Below, one piece after another: positions 52,567-61,145 of a stretch of 64,000 nt of DNA. How positions within the stretch are numbered: the first letter of the stretch is position 1; each line of letters opens with the position of its first letter. This DNA is from Streptomyces sp. LX-29 (lineage in GTDB: Bacteria > Actinomycetota > Actinomycetes > Streptomycetales > Streptomycetaceae), in the NCBI RefSeq assembly GCF_029541745.1, contig NZ_CP089746.1:744001-808000 (forward strand). Direction: 5' to 3'. Position numbers and translations under genes: made by a program. Below the pieces are notes generated by a model. It did not search any database. It was not told the DNA's origin and was given only the letters and a program-made list of their open reading frames with translations.

Positions 52567-52995
52567 ATGCCCGCACACGCCTCGCCGGCAGATCTGTACC
52601 GGCACAGCCTGCGCCTCTTGCTGGAAAAGGACATCCCCGCCTGGGTCGGCCTGTGGGCCGAGCACGGTGTCATGGAGTTCCCCTTCGCTCCCCCGGGCTG
52701 GCCAGAGCGCCTGGAGGGCCGCGCGGCCATCGCCGACTACATGCGCCCCTACCCCGACCACATCGACCTGCGCGACTTCCCCGACCTGCGGATTCACCAG
52801 ACCACCGACCCGGGGACCATCGTGGTCGAGACGCGCGGCGTGGGCCGCATGGTGGAGACCGGCGAGCCCTTCGACATGACCTACGTCGCTGTCGTGTCCG
52901 TCGAGGACGGACGCCTCACCTCCTACCGCGACTACTGGAACCCCCTCGCCGTCCCCGCGCCCGCCGCGGACTTCGCCAGGAGCAACGCCCGATGA
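52567..52995 (+). CDS. SnoaL-like / NTF2-fold protein
   Basis: 142 residues with the NTF2-like layout (SLRLLLEKDIPAWVGLWAEH, GRAAIADYMRPYP, VAVVSVEDGRLTSYRDYWNP). Such proteins are small isomerases, cyclases or binding proteins. It overlaps the NmrA-like gene by 4 bp and is probably repressed by the divergent TetR. Confidence 0.85.
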   Translation: MPAHASPADLYRHSLRLLLEKDIPAWVGLWAEHGVMEFPFAPPGWPERLEGRAAIADYMRPYPDHIDLRDFPDLRIHQTTDPGTIVVETRGVGRMVETGEPFDMTYVAVVSVEDGRLTSYRDYWNPLAVPAPAADFARSNAR

Positions 52996-53843
52996 CCGCC
53001 TCCACCGGCACCACGCTCGTCATCGGCGCCACCGGCACCACCGGCAGCCGGACCGCCGCGCGGCTCGTCGCCGCCGGCCATCACGTCAAGGCCGCCAGCC
53101 GCCGTGCCACACCGCTCCCGGGCACCGAGCCGGTCCGCTTCGACTGGTACGACCCCGCCACCTTCAGCGACGCCCTCACCGGAGCCGACCGCGTCTCGCT
53201 CGTCCCGCCGCCGGGCGATCCGGACCCGGCCGCCGTCATGCTGCCCTTCCTTCGGCAGGCCCGCGCCGCGGGTGTGCACCGCGCGGTGCTCCTGAGCTCC
53301 TCGGCCATCCCCTCGGGCGGCCCCGCCGTGGGGGCGGTACACCAGGCCCTGCCCGACCTGTTCGACCAGTGGGCCGTCCTGCGGCCCTCGTGGTTCATGC
53401 AGAACTTCATGGGCACGCACGCCCACGCCCTCAGCATCCGCGACGAGGGCGTCATCCTGACCGCGACCGGGAGCGGCCGGGTCGGATTCGTCGACGCCGA
53501 CGACATCGCCGCCGTGGCCGTCCACGCCCTGACCGACGACCTCGCGCCCAACACCGACCTGGTCCTCACAGGGCCCGAGGCGCTCCGCCACGACGACATC
53601 GCCGCGATCGTCACACAGGTCACCGGCCGCCCCGTGGTCCACCGCAACCTGACCTACGAGGCCCTGTGCGACCGCCTGGCCGCGGCGATACCGCTGGAGT
53701 TCGCCACGATGCTGGCCGACATGGACCGCGCCATCGCCGAAGGAGCCGAGGACCGCACCACCGACACCGTCCGACGCCTCACCGGCCGCCCGCCGAACAG
53801 CTTCCGGACGGTCGTCGAAAGGGAGCTGGCGTCCGGCGCGTGA
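52992..53843 (+). CDS. NmrA-like NAD(P)-binding reductase
   Basis: 283 residues. The dinucleotide motif VIGATGTTGSRTAARL (about 10-25) and the LSSSAIPSG and LRPSWFMQNFMG segments place it in the atypical SDR (NmrA/azoreductase-like) family. With the SnoaL-like partner it may handle a quinone or aromatic substrate sensed by TetR; that is inference. Confidence 0.85.
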   Translation: MTASTGTTLVIGATGTTGSRTAARLVAAGHHVKAASRRATPLPGTEPVRFDWYDPATFSDALTGADRVSLVPPPGDPDPAAVMLPFLRQARAAGVHRAVLLSSSAIPSGGPAVGAVHQALPDLFDQWAVLRPSWFMQNFMGTHAHALSIRDEGVILTATGSGRVGFVDADDIAAVAVHALTDDLAPNTDLVLTGPEALRHDDIAAIVTQVTGRPVVHRNLTYEALCDRLAAAIPLEFATMLADMDRAIAEGAEDRTTDTVRRLTGRPPNSFRTVVERELASGA

Positions 53844-53881
53844 CGCGCCCGGACACCGCGCCCGGGTCCGGACCGCGGGGA

Positions 53882-53908
53882 CGTCCCGCTCGTCGGGGCC
53901 GCGGGACG
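53882..53908. terminator. Hairpin between convergent NmrA-like and YigZ genes
   Basis: CGTCCCGC (53882-53889) pairs with GCGGGACG (53901-53908) across 11 bases in the 78-bp convergent gap. Confidence 0.55.
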
Positions 53909-53921
53909 CCGAGGCGCCGGC

Positions 53922-54548
53922 TCAGGCGTCCCCGTACGCCTCGCCGCCCAGCTCCAGGGTGGCCGTGCCGGCGGTGGTGTCGGCCAGCCAGCCGCGGAAG
54001 GCGTCGAGGTCCGCCTCGGGCAGCCCGACCTCGATGGTGACGGCCTCCGCGTAGCGCACCTCGCGCACCGCGCGGCCGGTGGCCCTCAGGTCGTTCTCCA
54101 GCTTGCCGGCCCGCTGGTGGTCGACGGTGACGGTGGCCAGCCGGAACCGCTGTCGGGTGATCGTGCCCAGGGTGTCCAGCGCCTCGCCTACGGCGCCGCC
54201 ATAGGCGCGGATCAGCCCGCCGGCGCCCAGCTTGACCCCACCGTAGTAGCGGGTGACCACGGCGACGACGTAGCGGACCTCGCGGCGCAGCAGCATCTGG
54301 AGCATCGGCACTCCGGCGGTGCCGCCCGGCTCGCCGTCGTCGCTGGCCTTCTGGACGCCGCCGTCGGCGCCGATGACGTACGCGAAGCAGTTGTGGGTGG
54401 CGGTGGGGTGCTCGGCGCGGACCCGCCGCACGAACTCCTGCGCCTCCTGCTCGGTCGCGGCGGGCGCGAGCGCACAGATGAAGCGGGACTTGTTGATCTC
54501 GATCTCGTGCACGCCCGCGCGCGGGACCGTCTGGTACTGCTCCTGCAT
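53922..54548 (-). CDS. YigZ/IMPACT-family protein
   Basis: 208 residues. The UPF0029 signature is seen as SRFICALAPAATEQEAQEFV, then THNCFAYVIG and DDGEPGGTAGVPML, followed by the C-terminal DUF1949 domain. Its role in cells is poorly defined; eukaryotic relatives bind GCN1. Length is normal. Confidence 0.9.
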   Translation of the reverse strand: MQEQYQTVPRAGVHEIEINKSRFICALAPAATEQEAQEFVRRVRAEHPTATHNCFAYVIGADGGVQKASDDGEPGGTAGVPMLQMLLRREVRYVVAVVTRYYGGVKLGAGGLIRAYGGAVGEALDTLGTITRQRFRLATVTVDHQRAGKLENDLRATGRAVREVRYAEAVTIEVGLPEADLDAFRGWLADTTAGTATLELGGEAYGDA

Positions 54549-54636
54549 CAGGCCACCCTACGTGCCGGAGGCCGGAACTCCGGATCCGGTCGCCCGGTGG
54601 GGGAATGGTCCGGGCGGGGCCCCGGTTGAGCTGGTC

Positions 54637-55044
54637 ATGTACGGAGACCCAGCAACGATCCGCGAGATCCTCCAGAACACCGGCGACACCTGGGCGGTGG
54701 TCGGCCTCTCCACCAACCAGCGGCGGGCCGCCTACGGCGTGGCCGGTGTGCTCCAGCGCCACGGCAAGCGCATCGTGCCGGTGCACCCCACGGCGGAGAC
54801 CGTGCACGGCGAGCGGGGGTACCGCTCGTTGCAGGAGATCCCCTTTCCCATTGACGTGGTCGACGTGTTCGTCAACAGCGACCTGGCGGGTGCGGTGGCC
54901 GACGAGGCGGTGGCGATCGGCGCCAAGGCGGTGTGGTTCCAGCTCGGGGTGGTCGACGAGGAGGCGTGGCACCGCACCCGGGACGCCGGGCTGGCCATGG
55001 TGATGGACCGATGCCCGGCGATCGAGCTGCCGCGCCTGGGCTGA
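54637..55044 (+). CDS. CoA-binding protein (YccU type)
   Basis: 135 residues with a Rossmann-like CoA-binding domain (WAVVGLSTNQRRAAYGVA, VVDVFVNSDLAG, AIGAKAVWFQLGVVDEEAW, MDRCPAIELPRLG). The family is stand-alone and binds CoA, function otherwise unclear. ATG 54637 gives the usual length. Confidence 0.9.
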   Translation: MYGDPATIREILQNTGDTWAVVGLSTNQRRAAYGVAGVLQRHGKRIVPVHPTAETVHGERGYRSLQEIPFPIDVVDVFVNSDLAGAVADEAVAIGAKAVWFQLGVVDEEAWHRTRDAGLAMVMDRCPAIELPRLG

Positions 55045-55084
55045 GCCGCGACGGCCGGCGCGGGGGATGCGCTAGCGTCGGTCC

Positions 55085-55585
55085 ATGATCCCCATACGAG
55101 CCGCGCTGCCCGCCGACGCCGCCGAACTGGTCCGTCTGCGCCGGCTGATGTTCGCGGAGATGAACGGGCGGGACGAGCCCGGCGCTTGGGAGCGATCGGC
55201 CCGAGAGATCGCGTTCCGCCAGCTGTCGGAGGACGGCCCGTGTCTCGGCGGGTTCGTGGTGGAGGGCGACCCGCGCGACGGCGGCGCCCACCTGGCCGCC
55301 TGCGCGATCGGCCGGGTGGAGCAGCGGCTGCCCGCGCCCGGCCATCCGACCGGGCGGTTCGCCTTCGTCTTCACGGTCTGCACCGATCCTCGCTATCGGG
55401 GCCTCGGCTACGCGCGGGCGACGACCAAGGCCCTGCTGGACTGGTTCGCGGGCCACGGTGTCACCCGCGTCGACCTGCACGCCTCGGAGGAGTCGGAGCG
55501 GCTCTACCGGAGCCTCGGCTTCGCGGAGCATTCCATCGCGCTGTCACTGGACCTCACCCGGCGCGGGCTGGAGCGGGCGGGCTGA
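55085..55585 (+). CDS. GNAT-family N-acetyltransferase
   Basis: 166 residues. Motif A is TDPRYRGLGYARATTKALLD (about 101-120), with a C-terminal LHASEESERLYRSLGF typical of RimI-like enzymes. The substrate is unknown. Confidence 0.88.
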   Translation: MIPIRAALPADAAELVRLRRLMFAEMNGRDEPGAWERSAREIAFRQLSEDGPCLGGFVVEGDPRDGGAHLAACAIGRVEQRLPAPGHPTGRFAFVFTVCTDPRYRGLGYARATTKALLDWFAGHGVTRVDLHASEESERLYRSLGFAEHSIALSLDLTRRGLERAG

Positions 55586-55594
55586 CGCCGGCGG

Positions 55595-55755
55595 GAGCCG
55601 AGGCGGGGCCGGAGCCGAGGCGGGGCCGAGGCGGGGCCGAGGCGGGGCCGGAGCCGAGGCGGGGCCGAGGCGGGGCCGAGGCGGGGCCGAGGCGGGGCCG
55701 GAGCCGAGGCGGGAGGGGGCGGGGCGGAAGCCGAGGCGGGGTGGGAGCGAGGCGG
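55595..55755. repeat. Simple-sequence array of GGGGCCGAGGC / GGAGCCGAGGC units
   Basis: About fourteen 11-bp-scale units (GAGCCGAGGCGGGGC and GGGGCCGAGGC variants) run from the GNAT stop to the terminator before ybaK. It is non-coding GC-rich repeat. Confidence 0.75.
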
Positions 55756-55770
55756 GGCAGTGGCCCCGCC
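55751..55770. terminator. Bidirectional hairpin between GNAT and YbaK-like genes
   Basis: GGCGGGGC (55751-55758) and GCCCCGCC (55763-55770) form an 8-bp stem with a 4-base loop, immediately before the YbaK-like stop. Confidence 0.65.
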
Positions 55771-55772
55771 CG

Positions 55773-56327
55773 TCAGGCCGCCAGACCCTCCAGCACCGTG
55801 GCGCCGGGGAGTTCGGCGAGCGCCTTGCCCGGCACGATGATCTTGCCGCGCCGACTGCCGCTGCCGATCAGGACGTACGGCGCGTCGGCGACCGCCGCGT
55901 CCACCAGCAGCGGCCAGTCGGCGGGCAGGCCGATGGGGGTGATGCCGCCGAACTCCATGCCGGTCTCCCCCGTCGCGGTCTCCATGGGCGCGAACGACGC
56001 CTTGCGCGCGCCGAAGTGACGACGCACCACGCCGTTGACGTCCGCCCGGGTGTGGGCGAGGACCAGGCAGGCGGCGAGTGTCACCTCCCCGCCCCGCTTG
56101 GCGGCGACCACGACGCAGTTGGCGGACTGCTCCAGCAGCCAGGAGCCGTAGTTGGCCACGAGGACGGCGGTGTCGGCCTTGTCCGGGTCGGTGTCGACGT
56201 ACCGCACCTCGGTCACCGGGACACCGCCGCTCCAGCCACGGAGCGCCTCCGCGACGGGGGCGGTGAGCAGGTCGAGGCAGTCGATGGCGGGCCGGACGTC
56301 GGTGAAGGCTTCCATGGGCGTTCTCAT
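55773..56327 (-). CDS. YbaK/ProX-type aminoacyl-tRNA deacylase domain protein
   Basis: 184 residues. The YbaK fold is seen in ANCVVVAAKRGGEVTLAACLV, HTRADVNGVVRRHFGARKAS and GGITPIGLPADWPLLVD. Members clear mischarged Cys-tRNA(Pro) or Ala-tRNA(Pro). ATG 56327 (MRTPMEAFTD) is favoured over a longer frame. Confidence 0.88.
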   Translation of the reverse strand: MRTPMEAFTDVRPAIDCLDLLTAPVAEALRGWSGGVPVTEVRYVDTDPDKADTAVLVANYGSWLLEQSANCVVVAAKRGGEVTLAACLVLAHTRADVNGVVRRHFGARKASFAPMETATGETGMEFGGITPIGLPADWPLLVDAAVADAPYVLIGSGSRRGKIIVPGKALAELPGATVLEGLAA

Positions 56328-56420
56328 GGCCGCCAAGCTACCGGCCGCGGCCCGGGGCGCGGAGTGCCGTCTCAGGGTGCGGGAGCCGCCGCGCGGGCCG
56401 AGGCGCACGTGACGCCGGCC

Positions 56421-56688
56421 GTACGGCGCCGTCGCGCGGGGCGGTAGCGGTACGGCGCCGTCACGCGGGGCGGGCGGCCGTACAGCGCCGTCACGCTGGG
56501 CAGACGGCCGTACAGCGCCGTCACGCTGGGCAGACGGCCGTACAGCGCCATCGCGCTGGGCAGACGGCTGTACGACGCCATCGCGCTGGGCAGACGGCTG
56601 TACGACGCCGTCGCGCGGGGCGGTAGCGGTACAGCGCCATCGCGCTGGGCAGACGGCCGTACGGCACCATCGCGCGGGCGTCCATCGG
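56421..56688. repeat. 30-bp tandem repeat, nine units
   Basis: Units begin with GTAC at 56421, 56450, 56480, 56510, 56540, 56570, 56600, 56629 and 56659, so the period is 30 bp (29 twice). The core is CGCCNTCRCGCTGGGCAGACGG. It occupies the first half of a 596-bp gene-free gap (56328-56923); the second half has irregular CGCGCGTTGGGCC repeats. On the minus strand the units would encode a decapeptide, but no start, ribosome site or family supports a gene. Confidence 0.85.
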
Positions 56689-56923
56689 TGCCGCCGCCCA
56701 CCGAGGCGTGCGCGCGACCGCGCGGGCCCGGTTCGGCGCCCGGCCCGACCGAGCCTGGGGCCGAGTCCCCGACCGCGCGTTGGGCCGACTTCCGCCCGCG
56801 CGTTGGGCCGGGGTCCCAGCCGCGTATGGGGCCAGGGTCCTGCCCGCGCGGGGCGCCCGCCTCAGCACGCGGTGACGGCGGCCCACCCAGCGGCCCGCAC
56901 CGAGGATGAGCCCCCGCCGCGCC

Positions 56924-57754
56924 TCAGCGGTCGCCGGCGGGGACGCCGTCTCCCCGCGCGGGTGCGGTGGGGCGCGGGCCGGTGCCGACGTCCCCGAAGG
57001 CCGCGGCCTCGCCGGACTCCTCCAGCTCGGCGAGCGCCAGCAGCTGGTCGGCGGTCATCCCGGCCGGGATCGGCACCGGCGGCGGGGTGCGCAGCGGCGG
57101 CTGCCAGCCCGCCTCCGGGTCCCAGCGGCGCACGATCTTGGCGGGCGCGCCGGCGACGACCGCGTGGTCGGGGATCTCTCCGCGCACGATCGCGCCCGCC
57201 GCGACAACGACGTTGCGGCCCAGCCGGGCGCCGGGCAGTATCACCGCCCCCGCGCCCAACCAGCTGCCGGTGCCGATGCTGACGGGGGCGCTGCGCGGCC
57301 ACTGTCTGCCGATGGGCTGGGTGGGGTCGTCGTAGGAGTGATTGTCGGAGGTCACGTAGACGTAGGGGCCGCAGTAGACGTCGTTGGCGATGACCACCTC
57401 CTGGGACGCCACGACATGGCTGCCGCGCCCGAGGACGACGCCGTCGCCTATCCGTATCACCGGATCGGGGCCGAGCTCGTGGTCGGGCACGAAGCCGGCG
57501 GTGAGGGTGACCTGTTCCCCGATGATGCAGAAGTCGCCCAGTTCGATCCAGCGTTCGCCGAAGACGGTGCCGAGCGGGAAGGCGAGCCGGGTCCCCACGC
57601 CGATCCGGCCGAAGCGGTACGGGCCGGGTCGTTCGGCGGTCACCGCGCCCGCGTCACGCAGCCAGCGCCAGCCGCGGTGGACCGCGCGGGAGACCAGGCG
57701 GCGCCGCGCGGCCGCGAGGGATGAGAACACGTTCTGGTTCTTCGGCACCCGCAC
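56924..57754 (-). CDS. Left-handed beta-helix acyltransferase
   Basis: 276 residues. Hexapeptide repeats (FCIIGEQVTLTAGF, IGDGVVLGRGSHV, NDVYCGPYVYVTSDNHSYDD, IGTGSWLGAGAVILPGARL, VAGAPAKIVRRW) form the trimeric fold. The DNHSYDD and GAPAKIV segments match O-acetyltransferases of the NodL/maltose type. The substrate is probably a sugar. GTG start at 57754. Confidence 0.87.
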   Translation of the reverse strand: MRVPKNQNVFSSLAAARRRLVSRAVHRGWRWLRDAGAVTAERPGPYRFGRIGVGTRLAFPLGTVFGERWIELGDFCIIGEQVTLTAGFVPDHELGPDPVIRIGDGVVLGRGSHVVASQEVVIANDVYCGPYVYVTSDNHSYDDPTQPIGRQWPRSAPVSIGTGSWLGAGAVILPGARLGRNVVVAAGAIVRGEIPDHAVVAGAPAKIVRRWDPEAGWQPPLRTPPPVPIPAGMTADQLLALAELEESGEAAAFGDVGTGPRPTAPARGDGVPAGDR

Positions 57755-57879
57755 ACCGTATCCCCACCCACCTGCCCGACCGCGGCCAGGACGGGTGGTT
57801 GACCTGCGTCCCGAGCATGGTCAGGCTGGGGCCGGGCCCGGCGCGGCCCGATCACGGAGCTGACGGAGGCGGGAGTCCG

Positions 57880-59367
57880 ATGAGCGGCGACGCGGTGGTG
57901 GTGGGTGGCGGGCTGGCCGGGATGCTGGCGGCGGCCGCGCTGTTAGGGCACATGGACACGGTCACCGTCGTCGAGCGTGACCGCTATCCGGCGGAACCCG
58001 CCTTCCGCAAGGGCGTTCCCCAGGGCAGGCATCTGCACGTCCTCCTCACCGGCGGTCAACGTGCCCTGGAAGAGCTGCTGCCCGGCATGGTCGGCGAGCT
58101 GAGGGCAGCGGGGGCGCACCGGCTGCTGATACCGCGCGATCTGCTGACGCGCAGCCGGAACGGCTGGCAGCGCCGCTACCACGAGGAGCGGCACTCGATG
58201 ATCACCTGCACTCGCCCGGTGCTGGACGCGACCGTGCGGAGCCGGGTGCTGGCCGCCGCGGCGCGCTCCCGCACGCGCGTGGAGGTGGTGCAGGCCAGCG
58301 AGGCCGTCGGGCTGCTGGGCGGTCCCGAGCGGGTCACCGGCGTCCGGATCCGTTCCCGCGCGGGCGGGCCAAGCCGGCACGGCGCCCCGGAGGCGGCGGT
58401 GGGAGTGTCGGGGGACGTCCTCGGGGAGCGGGGTCGCCGGGGCGCCGGCGGCGCGGAGGAGCGGGAGCTGCCCGCCACGCTCGTCGTGGACGCCTCCGGA
58501 CGCGGCTCGCGCGCGCCGCGGTGGTTCGCGGAGCTGGGGCGGCCGGCGCCGCGCGAGGAGATCATCGACGCCGGGATCGGCTACACCACGCAGGCGTTCC
58601 GACCCGTCGAGCCGCTCGACGCGGCCGTGGCACTGCAACCGGAACCGGGGTTCCCGCGCGGGGCGGCGTGGTTTCCGGTCGAGGACGGAATCTGGCTGTT
58701 GACGCTGTCCGGGGTGCGCGGCCAGCACCCGCCCACCGGCGTCGGGGCGGATGGCATGGCGGCGGTGCTGGACTACGTCGGGGCCTACGGCGAACCTCAT
58801 CTGCACGACCACCTGAAGACCGCCGAGCCGGTCTCCCCGCCGTTCGGCTTCTTCGACACCGCCAATCGGCGCCGCTTCTACCAGGCGCCCGGGGGCGTCC
58901 CGGAGGGCTTCATCGCGGTCTCGGACGCCGCCTGCACCTTCAACCCGATCTACGGACAGGGCATGTCGGTCGCGGCGCTGAGCGCCGTCGCGCTGAGCCG
59001 ACTGCTCCGGTCCCGGAGCGGCCCGCGCCCGGACCGGCCCGGCTTCGCCGCGGCGGCACAGCGGGCCGTCGCGCGGTCCGGCGACACCGCCTGGCTGACC
59101 GCCGTCGGGGCGGACCGACCGTTCGCCGCGGACGCCGACGCCACCCCGCCGAGCGCCGCCGAACGGCTCGCGACCTGGTACTTCGGCCGACTCGCGGACC
59201 GCGCGGTGATCGACCGTACCGTCGGGGCCGCGTTCCGTGACATCACCTATCTGACCGCGTCGCCGAGCCGGCTGCTGGCCCCCGCGGTCGCGCTGCGCAC
59301 CGTGGCTCTGCCGCGCCGCCGGGGGCTCGTCGGCCCGCCACCGCGGGTGGAGGGGACGCCCCGCTGA
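57880..59367 (+). CDS. FAD-dependent monooxygenase with TTA codon
   Basis: 495 residues. FAD motif VVVGGGLAGMLAAAALLG (about 6-23), then VERDRYP, and the DASGRGSR and SDAACTFNPIYGQGMS motifs. The GVPQGRHLHVLL segment is that of the group containing polyether epoxidases and related tailoring enzymes. Codon 22 is TTA (57943-57945). It is thus likely under bldA control and may belong to secondary metabolism. ATG 57880 fits the FAD-motif position. Confidence 0.85.
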   Translation: MSGDAVVVGGGLAGMLAAAALLGHMDTVTVVERDRYPAEPAFRKGVPQGRHLHVLLTGGQRALEELLPGMVGELRAAGAHRLLIPRDLLTRSRNGWQRRYHEERHSMITCTRPVLDATVRSRVLAAAARSRTRVEVVQASEAVGLLGGPERVTGVRIRSRAGGPSRHGAPEAAVGVSGDVLGERGRRGAGGAEERELPATLVVDASGRGSRAPRWFAELGRPAPREEIIDAGIGYTTQAFRPVEPLDAAVALQPEPGFPRGAAWFPVEDGIWLLTLSGVRGQHPPTGVGADGMAAVLDYVGAYGEPHLHDHLKTAEPVSPPFGFFDTANRRRFYQAPGGVPEGFIAVSDAACTFNPIYGQGMSVAALSAVALSRLLRSRSGPRPDRPGFAAAAQRAVARSGDTAWLTAVGADRPFAADADATPPSAAERLATWYFGRLADRAVIDRTVGAAFRDITYLTASPSRLLAPAVALRTVALPRRRGLVGPPPRVEGTPR

Positions 59368-59444
59368 ACCGGCGCCCGATGTGCGCGCACCCCGCCTGAC
59401 CTGCGGAGATATAAGAAGAAGCCGCCGAGCGGGGCCGGCGGGGG

Positions 59445-59462
59445 TAACCTGTCAAGGGTTAA
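59445..59462 (+). promoter_or_regulatory. Dyad upstream of the CGNR gene
   Basis: TAACC (59445-59449) and GGTTA (59457-59461) form a 5-bp inverted repeat 33 bases before the start. An AT-rich ATATAAGAAGAAG lies just upstream at 59409-59421, a possible promoter. Confidence 0.35.
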
Positions 59463-59494
59463 CAGTGGTGTCCACCCGGCACAGGAGGCGCCCC

Positions 59495-60109
59495 ATGCCG
59501 AATCCGGGATCCCCATCCGACGTCGCGCACGCCCCGCGGCCGCTCGTAGCCGTCCAGGACTTCCTCAACTCGCTGCACGTCGGTCGCGGCACGGACGAGC
59601 TGACCGACCCCGCCCAGGCGCCCCACTGGCTGGAATCCATCGGGCTGCGGCTCGACCGGCAGGGCGCACCGGCCCGACAGGCGATGCTCCCCGCCGAGCT
59701 GACCACCCTGGCCTCACTCCGTACGGCGTTGCGCGAGCTGGTGCTCGCCGACGAGGACGCGACCGACCGGAGCCATGCCGCGGTCTGGATCGAGCAGCTG
59801 GCCGCCGCGACCCGCTACATCGTCCGCACCGACCACGAGGGGCGGATCCGCTTCGAGCCGGTCGGCACCCGCGTCGAGCGGCTGGTCGGTCACCTGCTGA
59901 CGCTGGTGCACGACGCCCAGCGGGACGGGAGCTGGGAGCGGTTGAAGATCTGCCGCAACCCCGCTTGCGCCTGGGTCTTCTACGACTACTCCCGCAACCA
60001 CTCCGCGATCTGGTGCTCGATGGGGATGTGCGGCAACCGGCACAAGGTCAACCGGCACCGCGAGCGCAAGCGGGCCAACGCGTCCACCACCACCATCCAG
60101 CTCGCCTGA
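59495..60109 (+). CDS. CGNR zinc-finger / ABATE-domain regulator
   Basis: 204 residues. The N-terminal ABATE domain (about 14-145) is followed by the treble-clef CGNR finger: CRNPACAWVFYDYSRNHSAI, WCSMGMCGNRHKVNRHRER. Such proteins are putative transcription regulators of stress or antibiotic genes. ATG 59495 follows AGGAGG (59483-59488). Confidence 0.87.
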   Translation: MPNPGSPSDVAHAPRPLVAVQDFLNSLHVGRGTDELTDPAQAPHWLESIGLRLDRQGAPARQAMLPAELTTLASLRTALRELVLADEDATDRSHAAVWIEQLAAATRYIVRTDHEGRIRFEPVGTRVERLVGHLLTLVHDAQRDGSWERLKICRNPACAWVFYDYSRNHSAIWCSMGMCGNRHKVNRHRERKRANASTTTIQLA

Positions 60110-60148
60110 GCCACCGCGCGGCCCGGCGCCCGGCCGGCCCCTCCCGGG

Positions 60149-60946
60149 TCACCCCGCCGGGGCGGAGCCCGACGCGCGCACGCCCGGCACCACCACCGGC
60201 GCTCCGTCCGCGGACGCGGTGAGGATCTCCGCCTCGATGCCGTAGAGCTCCCGCACCAGGGCGGCGTCGACGATCTCGCGGGGCGGGCCGGCGGCGACGA
60301 CGCGACCGTCCCGCATGGCGACCACGGAGTCGGCGTAGCGCGCGGCGGCGGCAAGGTCGTGCAGGACCATGACGATCGTCCTGCCCTCCGCGGCGATCTC
60401 CCGGACCAGGTCGAGGACTTCGACGGCGTGACCGATGTCGAGCGCGCTGGTCGGCTCGTCCAGCAGCAGGACGGGGGTCTCCTGGGCGAGCGCCATCGCC
60501 AACCAGCAGCGCTGCCGCTGGCCGCCGGAGAGCTGGTCCAGCCGGCGGTCGCCGAGCGCGGTGACGCCGGTGGCCCTGAGCGCCCGGTCCACCGCCCGCT
60601 CGTCATCCGGCGACCACTGGCGGAACAGCCCCTGGTGCGGATGGCGTCCGTACCGCACCAGCCCGGCCACGGTGACCGCCTCGGGGGCCTGCGGGGACTG
60701 CGGGAGGAGGGCGATGCGGTGGGCGGCGGCGCGCTGGTTCAGCCGCCAGACGTCGGCGTCGCCGGCGAACACCCGCCCGGAGTCGGGCTGGTGAAGACGC
60801 GCCATGCAGCGCAGCAGCGTCGACTTCCCGCAGCCGTTGGGGCCCACGACCGCGACCACCTGGCCGGACGGCACGACGAGATCGACGCCCCGGACGGCCT
60901 GATGGCCGGGATAGCCGGCGGTGAGCTGCTCGACGCGGAGTTCCAC
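60149..60946 (-). CDS. Ferric-siderophore ABC transporter ATPase
   Basis: 265 residues of the FepC/FecE type: Walker A GPNGCGKST, signature LSGGQRQRCW, Walker B VLLLDEPTSALD, and the RYGRHPHQGLFRQW insert typical of iron importers. It starts at GTG 60946. It is divergent from the binding-protein gene and shares an iron box with it. The permease genes are not in this window. Confidence 0.9.
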   Translation of the reverse strand: MELRVEQLTAGYPGHQAVRGVDLVVPSGQVVAVVGPNGCGKSTLLRCMARLHQPDSGRVFAGDADVWRLNQRAAAHRIALLPQSPQAPEAVTVAGLVRYGRHPHQGLFRQWSPDDERAVDRALRATGVTALGDRRLDQLSGGQRQRCWLAMALAQETPVLLLDEPTSALDIGHAVEVLDLVREIAAEGRTIVMVLHDLAAAARYADSVVAMRDGRVVAAGPPREIVDAALVRELYGIEAEILTASADGAPVVVPGVRASGSAPAG

Positions 60947-61053
60947 GGTGGCGGGCCTTTCCGAAGGGGGACGAGGGCGGTTGGACAGCGTGCGCGCCGG
61001 AGTTTCCGAGGGTTCGCGGCGACAAGTGTGGAGCAACCCTTGCCCAGAGGGCA

Positions 61054-61072
61054 TAAGGTAAGGCTAACCTTA
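61054..61072. promoter_or_regulatory. Iron box (DmdR/IdeR-like)
   Basis: TAAGGTAAGGCTAACCTTA matches the 19-bp DmdR/IdeR palindrome (consensus TTAGGTTAGGCTAACCTAA) at most positions. It lies between the divergent ABC ATPase and binding-protein starts, so both should be repressed by iron. Confidence 0.8.
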
Positions 61073-61145
61073 CCCATTGCGGCGGAACTGTGAAGCGTTC
61101 GCGAACAGCCCGTCGTACCCTGACCACTTGACGCCGGAGCCGTTG

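Noticed and set aside
56372..56701. Decapeptide-repeat protein on the minus strand
   Set aside because: It comes only from the 30-bp tandem repeat; no ribosome site or non-repeat domain.
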